Shown here piece by piece: positions 44,064 to 54,585 of a stretch of 64,000 nt of DNA (positions are counted from its first letter, which is position 1; each line of letters starts with the position of its first letter). Location: contig NC_057809.1 of assembly GCF_018294505.1 (NCBI RefSeq), forward strand, positions 136,498,979-136,562,978. The letters run 5' to 3'. A model generated the notes under the pieces. That model did no database searches. It had not been told where the DNA came from and saw only the letters and a list, made by a program, of their open reading frames with translations. The translations under genes and the position numbers were made by a program. The stretch is from Triticum aestivum (taxonomy: Eukaryota; Streptophyta; Magnoliopsida; Poales; Poaceae).

Positions 44064-46058
44064 TAGGTCTATTCTGGAATTGTAGGGGGGCAAGAAAGAA
44101 AGGGGTGAAAACCTGCCTTTCCCATATGATTAAGGACCATTCCCTTGACTTTCTTTGTTTGCAAGAAACATTACAGAAGATTTTTTTGGATAGTTATTTT
44201 AGGAAGCTCGATCCACACAATTTGTTTGAGTGGGAATGGATCCCCTCAATTGGCAAGGCGGGAGGTATCCTGTGTGGGGTTCGGAAGGAGAAGTTTGAAG
44301 TAGTTGCTTGGAGAAAAGGCAGGTTCATTATCTAGGTATCTCTCTATGATATCAGTATGAAGAAGATTTGGACTCTCTTTAGTGTCTATGGAGCAGCCCA
44401 TGAGGGGGATAAAAATGATTTTCTTAGTGAATTGGCTGACTTCTGCTGCCATATTCAAACACCTTTATTGATTGGGGGAGACTTCAATATCCTCAGAAAT
44501 AGTGGGGAGAAGAATAAAATATGGCGTCGAACAACACATTCTGACTTGTTCAATTCTATTATTAACACTATGTGTTTGCGTGAGATTTATATGAGTGGGG
44601 GGGCGCACACTTGGTCTAATAATCAAGCTCATCCTACCTTGGAGAAATTGGATCGTGTGCTTATGAGTAATGAATGGGAGGAGATGTTTCCTATGGCTAA
44701 TATGAAGAAGCTCGTTAGGGAGGTTTCTGATCACAATGCTCTTTTATTGTACTCTGATAATCATGTTATCAGAGCCCCACAAAAAAGAGAGTTCAGATTT
44801 GAAATAAGCTGGCTAAAATCTGATGAATTTATTCCTCTAGTTAGCAAAATATGGAATCGGAATGTGAATGCCACCGATCCTGTTGATATTCTAAATATCA
44901 AATTAAAAAGATTTAAGAAGTTTTTCAAAGGCTGGGGATCGAATAAGTTTGGTCATGAAAAGAAAAGGAAGCAGGAGATTAGAGAAGAACTTGCTAACAT
45001 TGAAAAAATAGAAGAGGAGGGGGATATAGACCATGAGTTGTTCTGTAGGAAGACTAACCTCTTGTGGAGATGAATGAAATTCTTGTCAATGAGGAGCTTT
45101 TTTTTGCTGCAGCAGTCTAATGAGAGATGGCTGCTTGGGGGGGGGGGTCGTAACACCGCTTATTACCAAAAAATTGCTAACGGTAATAAGCGGAAAAACA
45201 CTATACACTCGCTTCATATTAGGGATACGGTGATAGAGGGGACTGAGAAACTGCTAGAGCATGCCACTGATTTTTACAAAAATCTTTTTGGGCCAGCTCA
45301 GGGAAACATGTTCCACCTTGACCCTGATATTTGGGGGGTAGAAGAAAAGCTCGATGAGCTGGACAACGAGATTCTTAATAGACCTTTCACAGAGGAAGAA
45401 TTGAAGAGAGCCTTATTTTCCATGAAAAGCAACAGGGCCCCTGGCCCGGATAATATCCCCGCTGAATTTTACCAGCATTGCTGGGAGATAGTGAAGAGTG
45501 ATATCATGAGATTGTTCACTGCTTTTCATATAGGGGATCTTGATGTTTGTAGATTGAATTATGGCATTATTACTTTACTGCCTAAAATCAATGGGGTCAA
45601 TAAGATTCAGCAGTTTAGGCCGATCTGCTTGCTTAGATGCCCCTACAAGCTGATAACTAAGGTGCTGGATAACAGGGTGGCTCCCTTTGCTGATAAACTG
45701 TTTAGCAGACACCAGAATGCATTTATCAAACATAGAAATATCATGGATGGAGTATTATCTTTGCATGAAATTCTGCATCATACTTACATCAAGAAGAAGG
45801 TGGGTATTGTCATTAAGCTTGATTTCGAGAAAGCATATGACAAAGTGAACTGGGACTTTCTTTTGGAATGTCTCGAGATGAGAGGGTTTGGTCCCACATG
45901 GTGTGGATGGATTAAAAGTGTCTTGGTTGATGGCACAGTTAGTGTGAAGTTGAACAATGTTATGGGGCCATATTTCAAGAGCTTTAAAGGGGTTAGACAG
46001 GGGGATCCTGTGTCACCCTTCCTTTTTAACATTGCTGCTGAGTGCCTGTGTAAAATGG
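44060..46058 (+). pseudogene. LINE-C ORF2, 5' part: endonuclease and RT up to the solo LTR
   Basis: Starts MIGLFWNCRGARKKGV with the APE domain; CLQET and LIGGDFNILR keep the catalytic residues that LINE-B has lost, and SDHNALLL follows. A TAG at 44333-44335 and two compensating frameshifts at about 45060-45115 break it. The RT part (45074 onward) has NRAPGPDNIP, IITLLPK, KLDFEKAYDKVNWDFLL and KGVRQGDPVSPFLFN. It is cut by the solo LTR right after the motif B region. Confidence 0.88.
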
Positions 46059-47774
46059 TGAAGGAAATATGCCCTAGAGGCAATAATAATGTTATTATTT
46101 TATTTCCTTATATCATGATAAATGTTTATTATTCATGCTAGAATTGTATTATCCGGAAACATAATACTTGTGTGAATACATAGACAAACTAAACGTCACT
46201 AGTATGCCTCTACTTGACTAGCTCGTTAATCAAAGATGGTTATGTTTCCTAACCATAGACATGTGTTGTCATTTGATTAACGGGATCACATTATTAGGAG
46301 AATGATGTGATTGACATGACCCATTCCATTAGCTTAGCACCCGATCGTTTAGTATGTTGCTATTGCTTTCTTCATGACTTATACATGTTCCTATGACTAT
46401 GAGATTATGCAACTCCCGTTTGCCAGAGGAACACTTTGTGTGCTACCAAACGTCACAACGTAACTGGGTGATTATAAAGGAGCTCTACATGTGTCTCCAA
46501 AGGTAAATGTTGGGTTGGCGTATTTCGAGATTAGGATTTGTCACTCCGATTGTCGGAGAGGTATCTCTGGGCCCTCTCGGTAATGCACATCACATAAGCC
46601 TTGCAAGCATTGCAACTAATGAGTTAGTTGCGAGATGATGTATCACGAAACGAGTAAAGAGACTTGCCGGTAACGAGATTGAACTTGGTATTGAGATACC
46701 GACGATCGAATCTCGGGCAAGTAACATACCGATGACAAAGGGAACAACATATGTTGTTATGCGGTCTGACCGATAAAGATCTTCGTAGAATATGTAGGAG
46801 CCAATATGAGCATCCAGGTTCCGCTATTGGTTATTGACCGGACACATGTCTCGGTCATGTCTACATTGTTCTCGAACCCGTAGGGTCCGCACGCTTAAGG
46901 TTTCAATGACAGTTATATTACGAGTTTATGAGTTTTGATGTACCGAAGTTAGTTCGGAGTCCCGGATGTGATCACGGACATAACGAGGAGTCTCGAAATG
47001 GTTGAGACATAAAGATTGATATATTGGACGACTATATTCGGACACCGGAAGTGTTCCGGGTGATTTCGGAGAAAACCGGAGTACCGAAGGGTTACCGGAA
47101 CCCCCCCGGAAGAAGTAATGGGCTATATGGGCCTTAGTGGAGAGAGAGAAGGGCAGCCAGGGTGGACCGCGCGCCTCCTCCCCCCTGGTCCGAATTGGAC
47201 TAGGAGAGGGGGGCGGCGCCCCCCTTTCCTTCTCCCTCCCCACTTCCTTCCCCCTCCAAGTAGGAGTCCTACTCCTACTAGGAGGAGGAGGACTCCTTGG
47301 CGCGCCTATAGGGCCGGCCGGCCTCCTCCCCTTGCTCCTTTATATACGGGGGCAGGGGGCACCCCTAGACACAAGTTGATCCACGTGATCGTTTTCTTAG
47401 CCGTGTGCGGTGCCCCCTTCCACCATAATCCTCGATAATATTGTAGCGGTGCTTAGGCGAAGCCCTGTGACGGTAGAACATCAAGATCGTCACCACGCCG
47501 TCGTGCTGACGGAACTCTTCCCCGACACTTTGCTGGATTGGAGTCCGGGGATCGTCATCGAGCTGAATGTGTGCTAAAACTCGGAGGTGTCGTAGTTTCG
47601 GTGCTTGATTGGTCGGGCCGTGAAGACGTACGACTACATCAACCGCGTTGTACTAACGCTTCCGCTATCGGTCTACAAGGGTACGTAGATCACACTCTCC
47701 CCTCTCGTTGCTATGCATCACCATGATCTTGCGTGTGCGTAGGAATTTTTTTGAAATTACTACGTTCCCCAACA
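46059..47774 (+). mobile_element. Solo LTR of a BARE/Angela-like Copia element
   Basis: 1716 bp, starting TGAAGGAAATATGCCCTAGAG and ending TACGTTCCCCAACA, with AATGG at 46054-46058 and again at 47775-47779. There is no interior or second LTR. The intact duplication shows that LTR-LTR recombination removed the rest. A TTTATATACGG box near 47338-47348 is the likely LTR TATA box. It belongs to a different subfamily from the LTRs at 460 and 11662, which start TGTTGG. Confidence 0.93.
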
Positions 47775-49449
47775 AATGGTACTGCAGGCGCAGAAAAATA
47801 ATCTAGTTGTTGGACTCGCTCCAGATCTTGTTGAAAATGGAGTGGCCATATTGCAATATGCAAATGATACGGTCTTGTGCATAGATCATGATCTGGATAA
47901 AGCTGTGAACATGAAGTTGCTGTTACATTTTTGAGCTCATGTCTGGGCTCAAAATCAATTTCCAGAAAAGTGAGATCCTGTGTGTAGGGGGGGATGATGA
48001 TATACTTAAAGCATATGCTGATATTTTTGATTGTCAAATAGGGCACTTTCCCATGAAATATCTTGGGGTGCCAGTGACCTTTTCTTCTTTGCGAGTAGCT
48101 GACTGGGATTTTTAGAGTCCAGATTTATTAAGAGATGTGACTCTGGCCTGGGGGGAAATGCCTCATCTCGAGGACGCTTGACGCTGCTTAATGCGAATAT
48201 TTCTAGCATTGCTTTCTACTATATGTCCATGTTCCTTTTACCTAAAACTATACTTGCCAGGATTGACAAGTGTAGAAAGAGATTCTTTTGGCATGTGACC
48301 CAGAATAAGAAACGGTACTACCTTGTTAAGTGGACTAGAATTTGTAGATCCAAGAATAAAGGAGGGCTGGGTGTGAAAGATTTACATAAGCAGAACCTCA
48401 ACCTGCTTACTAAATGGTGGTGGAAGTTAGAAACTAAATCTGGCTTATGGCAGGATATTGTGAAAGCTAAATATTTCAGTAGGGCTACTGTGGCTGACAT
48501 TAAAATGAAGTGCAATGACTCACCATGCTGGAAAGCCATCATGAAGGTGAAATATCTTTATATGGCAGGGAGGAGAGTGATTGTGCAGTCTGGAAACATT
48601 GCTAGATTATGGGTTGACCCCATTGGGGACAATATCCCTCTAGCTGTGCAGTTTCCTCGTCTTTTCTCTATCTGCAATTATCTAGAGTGCACTGTTGATA
48701 AATGCCTAAATGCTGATCCCTCCTCATTCTTTAGAAGGAGGTTGAATAGTGAGCTTAATGACCAATGGGGTGTTGTGGGGAAAATGGCTAGAGAAGCATG
48801 TGTTTCGGATGCTGCTGATATAATCAAATGGGGCCTGGGTGGGCGAACCTCTTTTACCACCAAATCTGTTTACTCGTTCCTGAAAAAGAATGTTGCTGGA
48901 TGCGACTACAGATGAATCTGGAGTGCCAGAATCTCTCTCAAAATTCAAATATTCTTGTGGCAATTTTTTCAGGATGTTGTCCTGACTAGGGATGTGATGA
49001 AACACTGAGGTTCAAAAGGGAATCCAAAATGTTCTTTTTGCGGAGGAAGAGAGACCGCACAACACTTGTTCTTTACTTGCCCTGTTGCTAGGATAACCCG
49101 GAGGACAGTGGCATGCATGTTTGGCACTGCTTTGTGCCCTGATAATATTTGGTAGGCCTATTCGTGGTGTTTTACATTCTTACCTGGAGGGGAAAAATTA
49201 TATACAGCAGGGATCGCTGCTGTGTGTTGGGCGATTTGGTTGTGTCGCAACAGGGCTACTTTTGAATGCAAACCACTTACAAACCCGTTTGAATGTACCT
49301 TCTCTGCTTGTGCCTTAATTTGCTACTGGGCAGGAATGATGAAGCAAGATGACGCGACTGCCATGAGGGACGGGGCGAAGATGCTGAAGGAGAATGCATC
49401 AATGATGATGAGGATTTGTGCTGCGAGCCATGAAGAGGCGGCCTGCTGA
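47775..49449 (+). pseudogene. LINE-C ORF2, 3' part: RT motif C to zf-RVT
   Basis: Resumes after the LTR. Here the RT catalytic motif reads LQYANDTVLC, with Asn where YADD has its first Asp, so the polymerase centre is changed. A stop and frameshifts follow at about 47930-48120. The frame from 48178 holds FYYMSMFLLPKTI, GLGVKDLHKQNLNLLTKWWW and RRRLNSELNDQW; TGA at 48913-48915 ends it. More pieces follow: KIQIFLWQFFQ, then CSFCGGRETAQHLFFTC (zf-RVT), and [17 protein letters not shown] near 49190. The end at 49449 (EEAAC) matches the LINE-B end region. Confidence 0.86.
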
Positions 49450-49759
49450 TTCTGCTGGAGATGCGTCCCTCTGGTTTAGCTTGATGTTTGAGTCGCTCTC
49501 CCCTGCGTGGGTCTGAAAACTTATGCTGCTCGACTGTCGCGAGCTTGTGTTTTGTGCTCTTTTGGGGCTGACTGGCGCTGGTTCCTAGTTGCAGAAGTAT
49601 GGCGTCGTCGGGTTTTCGTCCCACAGTGAGTAATCTCGATGGCGAGTGCTCACGGTGGGTTTCCCGGCGATGCGTTGAACTCGCTTCCCCTTTTCTCCCT
49701 CTTTGGACTGTTATATTTTCATTATGTTCCAGTAATAGAAAAGGGTAATGCCTGGTTCA

Positions 49760-50161
49760 AAAAATATATTATATGAGCAAACCTTGACCCACATCATGGA
49801 GGAAAATAAATATGTATATTGATTAAGACATGCTAAAAGATATAGGGGAAGATAGAACAGATAGCTTGATCTACTAAAAAAACAAGACAACAACTTTGCA
49901 CTTTGCATGGTCTATTTCCATCCACAACCCAACAGACAAAAAAAAAAACAGGCCGGCCGGCCGTGTCATCCTAGCAGGCCGATTAAACGTGACAAGCAAC
50001 TAGCATAAAAAAATCAATCGAGGGATCGACTGAGACTTTGTAAGAAATTAGTCTACTGAGTTTTAGTCGTTCCGTTTTCAATTACACCAATTCATTTGTG
50101 TTAAAAAATGGACCCATTGCTAGTTATGACTGACAATCGCTTTTTCTTAAAAAAAAGAAAA
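49760..50161. other. No gene seen
   Basis: AT-rich sequence after LINE-C; a short GGCCGGCCGGCC block lies near 49951. Confidence 0.45.
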
Positions 50162-50270
50162 GACTGAGAATCGCTATCCATCTCAGTCGCAAAAAAAGAC
50201 TGAGAATCCTATCCATCTTAGTCACACAAAAAAAGACTGAGAATAGCTACCCATCTCAGTCACACTAAAA
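50162..50270. repeat. Three tandem units, each with a GACTGAGA...TCTCAGTC hairpin
   Basis: GACTGAGAAT...CCATCTCAGTC followed by an A run occurs at about 50162, 50198 and 50235, a period of about 36 bp. In units 1 and 3 the ends GACTGAGA and TCTCAGTC are exact inverted repeats; unit 2 has TCTTAGTC. Confidence 0.8.
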
Positions 50271-50565
50271 AAAATGATTTGTCCCAATTATTATGCGCCT
50301 TTTTCCTTTGTTGAGAATCGATCTTTGCTGCTTGCTACTATTTATTTTTTGAGGATCTGCTGCTTGCTACTAACTATGTTCCAGAATTTCTCCGTGATTG
50401 TATTATCGGCGAATGTATTACCCTTGAGTAATCAATAAAGCTCCTAAGTTACAAAAACAACTCTGTAGCCTCCATATTAGGTTAGAAAAACTCATTTTTT
50501 TGTTAGGCCGGCCTGACCGCTGAGGACAACGATGTGAAAGCATAAAACAGCGGGACCTCATATTT

Positions 50566-50580
50566 GGCGCTGTCAGCGCC
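50566..50580. other. Short hairpin GGCGCT-gtc-AGCGCC
   Basis: A perfect 6-bp inverted repeat with a 3-base loop, in a segment of unknown nature (50470-50770) that has no gene. Confidence 0.5.
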
Positions 50581-50772
50581 GGTTAGGTCTGCTGACACTC
50601 AAACGTGACTTGTAGCGGGCCGGCCCAGCAACATGCTCTCACAAGCAAACGCAAAGAAAAAAAATTAACAGGTTGTGCCGTAGCCAATAAGCACCAGGTC
50701 GAACTCAATTAGTTGTTTACTATGAGAAAACAGTGCCATTTGACCATTTCTTTTGTACAACATTAGCATATA

Positions 50773-50851
50773 CTCCCTCCGTCCCATATATAAGATCTTA
50801 TTGCATCCAATCTGGATGTAATAAGATCTTGTATATGGGACGGAGAGGGGG
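50773..50851. mobile_element. Stowaway MITE, 79 bp
   Basis: Starts CTCCCTCCGTCCCATATATA and is almost a perfect palindrome to TATATGGGACGGAGAGGGGG, with TA on both sides (50771-50772 and 50852-50853). CTCCCTCCGTCC with a TA target is the mark of Triticeae Stowaway (Tc1/Mariner-derived) MITEs. Confidence 0.93.
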
Positions 50852-50879
50852 TATTATATACCCCGTATAAATTATTTGA

Positions 50880-51215
50880 AAAGAAAGCATAAATTAGAAA
50901 ATGATTCTTAAAAAGTTGAAAACAACCATGAATTTGAAAAAGTTAACATAATTGAAAAAGGTTTGTAGAAATTGGAAGAAGTTCACAGAAACGAAAAAAG
51001 TTCGTGAATTTGAGAGAATTTCATGAATTTGAAAAAACTTCATTAATTTTCAAAAAGTTAATGAAATTTGGGAAGAAAATCATGAAATTTGAAAAAGGTC
51101 ACGAATTTGAAAAAAGTTCTTGAGCTAAAAGTTTATGCAATTGGAAAAAGTTCATATATTTGAAAAAAAAAGTTCATGAATTAGAAAAAAAGTTTCAGTT
51201 TACAAAAAAGGAAAA
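50880..51215. repeat. Degenerate tandem repeat of gttcatgaatttgaaaaa
   Basis: About fifteen imperfect copies of an 18-22 bp unit (a)gttcatgaatttgaaaaa. It gives short lysine- and phenylalanine-rich frames but no gene. Confidence 0.8.
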
Positions 51216-51719
51216 AAGGAAAAATATAAAAAGAAAAATAAAAACATTTCGCTGAGCAAAATCATTGCTGCAAAAACAAAAAGAAAACCCGCCCGAAGAA
51301 GCCTGCGGAACCTACAAAACCAATGGCAAATGAACTTACATGAGACGGCCCGTTTGCTACCTCATGTTGCATGGGGTGTGCGCCAGTTAATCCAATAGTC
51401 TGTAAATGGCGCTTAAGGCGACAAATAAGAATTGGGTAAAACAACCCTGCTTAAGAACAAGTTTTTGGACCTGGGCACTTAGGACATCTACAACTGGAAT
51501 TGGCAAATTCGGACTCCTATATATTTGTGGATGCACCCGTATCGCCGTACGCGTCTGCGGACAGTGACATGACATAATAAAATGTGCCTCCACAATCGGC
51601 TCCCTCAACCAAATCCTCAAATTCATACTAGTCTGATGCAATGTTCTTCACGCATGTCATCGAACTACCAAAACTTGACATGTTCTACTAACTAGGAATG
51701 AAACGACAATAGAAAAAGT
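51216..51719. other. No gene seen
   Basis: Mixed sequence with no supportable coding region or element end. Confidence 0.4.
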
Positions 51720-52314
51720 TCATCCACAACCGCCCTTGCCCATGTCATCTTCGTTGCGAAAGCATCGGCCAAAGATGCAAAACGGATCTAGGCGGATCTG
51801 CTCACTACCGGATCTCGATGAGAGATCAATCACGTCCACAACACCACACCTCACCCACTGAATGGCCCGGCCTCGTCCTCGTCGGACATCCCCTTGTTGT
51901 AAAGCTCGAGATGCCGATGCTCCTCCACGACGAGCTCGGATGCTTCTGGTGGAGCTCAACCATGTATGATTCGTTGGCACACTCCACCTTGATCCGCTCG
52001 ATGGCATACTGGTTCTCCCGCAGCTAATGGCGGGAGACCAATAAGGGTCGAGGTTGACTATCGGCGGGACGTTGGGGCAGCCCAAGGTGAAGTTCAACTT
52101 TGCCTTGCTGTCGTAGATCCCCACTACCTTGATACGATAAGCCCTCGTTGCCAACTCTGCCGATTGGAAGGACCCCACCCAGTACCGGGCGCCGGAGTTT
52201 GTATGTATCCTTGATCTCGGACATCTAGGCCTCCCACGACGGCGGTTGGTCAGTGAAGGAGTGGAGTGGGGGCGCCGCAGCGGTCTCGACGCCGGTCTCA
52301 TTGCGAACCATGGC
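51720..52314 (-). pseudogene. Second AP2/ERF-like remnant
   Basis: On the minus strand, one frame reads YWVGSFQSAELATRAYRIKV, with VGIYDSKAKLNFTLG next to it, at about 52205-52060. This is the second half of an AP2/ERF domain (WLGTF..AE.AARAYD....G..AKLNF). The first half appears in another frame just before it as SEIKDTYKLRRPV, so a frameshift splits the domain near 52190. A stop precedes it. The tail to 51720 is not recognised. The element carrying it could not be delimited. Confidence 0.6.
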
Positions 52315-52514
52315 GTGGATCCGTGCTGCACATCGGTAGCGGCAACCTCCGACGGTGTGTTGGCTTCTGGAGGGTGAATTTGGGTGCGGCAGCGAGGATG
52401 AGGTGCGAGGAAGAGAGAGGGGCGCTGATGAGGGGGTGGATGTTTTTCCGGAGAATGAATAAATTCAAGGGCGGACCAACGCGAGGAGTAAAGAATATAC
52501 TCCTCTAAAGCCTT

Positions 52515-52880
52515 CAAGGGATCGGCTATGTGTGTTTTAGAACCTTAAAACTAAATTCTTACATCTCTAGCGCTAATATCCTTAATTATACCTCATCTAG
52601 CAATTTTAGGTTCTCAAGTCTTATGATAATAGGTGGCTCGTGTGGCTCTTTAAATCGTTCTATGTCAGTCCATCTTGTACTAGCTTGGCTTTTATAGATT
52701 TGCCATCAAAGAAATGGTGAAACACCGAGCTGCGAAGAACATAAGATGACGACTTCATTACATTGGCATTAATTTCAAAATTTGTGTATCGTCTGTGTTT
52801 GATTTTGTTTTCTCAACTATATCTTGTTTGTTCAATCAATAAAGCCATATGATGTCCATTTCCTGGAAAAAAAAGGCCAT
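52515..52880 (+). other. Possible 3' end of a retroposed sequence
   Basis: AATAAA at 52838-52843 followed about 25 bp later by an eight-base A run at 52867-52874, in AT-rich noncoding sequence. This resembles a polyadenylated 3' end, but no 5' limit or target duplication is seen. Confidence 0.35.
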
Positions 52881-53884
52881 GTCTGACAGAGGTGTGTGCA
52901 ATCAGTGAACAGGGTGGTACGCGATTCTTTTTTTAAAGAGGTTGGATCGATCATTAGAAAAAAATTAAGCCAAATAAAAAGAATATTGTGAGAAATCAAA
53001 GCTTCCACCTAAAAGATGCACACGAAAAGATTTCATAAAAAATCTCGCAGAATCGAGGACGGAGTTTCCTTTTGCACATACCAGATCACCCATTAGTAAA
53101 TTGACTAACTACATCCAATCTTCGAAAAGTCCCAATTGTTTCAATTTTTGAAATGACATAAGAACGAAACCCCCATGAATATGAATATTTGATAAAACCT
53201 CTTGCAACAAGGTATACGAAACAGGCCAGCAAAGATCAACACATTACAAGAAGCGGCAAAAATTACCTACAACTACGTGACCATTCTTCGGCATCAGCAC
53301 CGTCAAAAGGCAGTACACCTTTGTGTCATCATCATCAAGACCCACCCGAAGGCGGGATAAGGATTTTCATCATGAATACCGGTCCAACCAATGAAGACTA
53401 GAACATCAACATTAGGACAACACCAACAAGCAGACGACATAAATTTTTCGTCGCCGAGGACAAGACCTTGGTATCATATTACAGAGGACAATAAGGAAGA
53501 CGAAACAAACAAATCAGCATGAACTGAAGCGAACACAACTGAATTCCAAGTCCATTTTTACAAGCATGATCGAGCTGGCAATTCCCAGCACCTGCATATC
53601 TCCCCGGCTGGCCATAAATTAGTGCACCCAAAAATTTCTGTGCCTCGCTGACACTACAACTGGCCGCTGCTAACACCTGCCTCCTACCTCATGCCTCGCA
53701 GTTCCGAGATCCTAGATCTCATGCCTCTGAACAGTACAAGATCTTGGCCATTCCGCAAGCGCTCCCGGAGGCTCCTGATTTCTGCGGCCTCGCTATTCTT
53801 GGTTTCCATCCGAGGCTTGAGCCGCTCCGGTCGTCTCTGTTTTCAACTGCACTGGCGGTGCAGGTGCAACAGCCCCTGCACGAA
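52881..53884. other. Intergenic; 3' flank of the bHLH gene at its right end
   Basis: No independent gene is supportable at 52881-53480. On the minus strand, 53880 to about 53700 could hold a short second exon of the bHLH gene (see that entry) and its 3' UTR. Confidence 0.4.
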
Positions 53885-54475
53885 TCATGATGATAAGTCA
53901 AAGTGAATCACATGGTCATGCTTTGCATGCAGGGCACAGACATGGAGCAGACCTGCCATGTGGTGGTGGGACGACGGTCTCTGTTGCATGGCGTTGGAGA
54001 CGCGGCGGAGCACGGCGACCTGCGCGCGCAGGTGGACGACGTAGTCCACGGCCTCGCGGAGCAGCGAGGCGCCGTCGAGGAGCTCGCCGCCGGGCACCAT
54101 CCCCCGCAGCACCTTGGTCCGCTTCCTCACCAGCCTCCTCGCGATCTCGCCGCTGCTCGCCGTCGTCCTCCTCTGGGGACAGCACCTCCTCGCCACCTTC
54201 TTCCGCCTCGTCGTCGCCTTCGCCGTGGCTGCAGCCGGCAACCGCCTACTCCACGACGGCGAAGATGATGACGATGCTGCTGCTAGAAGGGCCTGCGGCC
54301 ACATGGCTCCGTTGCCGCGGGTGGTGGCCATGGCGATGTCGGCGGACGACCGGACGGCGCGCTTCCTTTCTTGCAGGCCCATGGCGCCGTTCCCGCAGGA
54401 TCTCAGGCTCAGGAGGAAGCTCCTGAGGAACCCCTGCTTGAAGGCCTTGGTGCTGCTGCCGCCAGGTCCCCGCAT
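53885..54475 (-). CDS. Atypical bHLH transcription regulator, IBH1/IBL1-like
   Basis: A 196-residue open frame from ATG at 54475 (MRGPGGSSTKAFKQ); an in-frame TAG at 54530-54532 rules out a longer start. Residues 9-26 (TKAFKQGFLRSFLLSLRS) resemble the short N-terminal helix of IBH1-like proteins. Residues about 109-158 form the helix-loop-helix: GEIARRLVRKRTKVLRGMVP, GGELLDGASLLREAVDYVVH, LRAQVAVLRR. The basic part lacks the Glu/Arg pattern needed to contact E-boxes. Such non-DNA-binding HLH proteins act by pairing with other bHLHs and, in IBH1-like cases, restrain cell elongation downstream of brassinosteroid. The last 35 residues look unlike coding: a GT at about 53954 (GGCAG|GTCTGC, minus) and AG at about 53879 would instead join a short second exon. 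No frameshift or stop; the only plausibly intact host gene here. Confidence 0.75.
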   Translation of the reverse strand: MRGPGGSSTKAFKQGFLRSFLLSLRSCGNGAMGLQERKRAVRSSADIAMATTRGNGAMWPQALLAAASSSSSPSWSRRLPAAATAKATTRRKKVARRCCPQRRTTASSGEIARRLVRKRTKVLRGMVPGGELLDGASLLREAVDYVVHLRAQVAVLRRVSNAMQQRPSSHHHMAGLLHVCALHAKHDHVIHFDLSS

Positions 54476-54576
54476 TGCCGCTGCTCCGCTCGAGCAATGG
54501 ACTCCTCCTCCTCGATGTCGACGCACTGCCTAGCCAAATTGTTGTGTGCCTGACTCTGACATTGTGTGTGTGCGTG

Positions 54577-54585
54577 AATATATAT
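54577..54585 (-). promoter_or_regulatory. TATA box of the bHLH gene
   Basis: ATATATATT on the minus strand, about 105 bp before the start codon at 54475, would place transcription start at about 54550 with a 5' UTR of about 75 bp. The upstream region to about 54730 is GC-rich. Confidence 0.6.

Larger units (their letters stand above)
43471..49759 (+). mobile_element. LINE-C, 5'-truncated L1-type LINE of the LINE-B family, split by a solo LTR
   Basis: Begins inside ORF1 and runs through ORF2 to a 3' end matching that of LINE-B. Without the solo LTR (46059-47774) the element is about 4.6 kb. Protein identity to LINE-B is plainly high over ORF2 (for example WAPGPDDIP against RAPGPDNIP, and FNIAAECLCKMV against FNMAAECLTKMV). 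The 3' end is at about 49753-49765, where the A tail is short and interrupted. No clear target duplication. Confidence 0.85.

Noticed and set aside
54530..54562. A 10-codon upstream ORF before the bHLH gene
   Set aside because: Its ATG is only about 20 bp downstream of the TATA box, so it would lie before the expected transcription start and not be in the mRNA.
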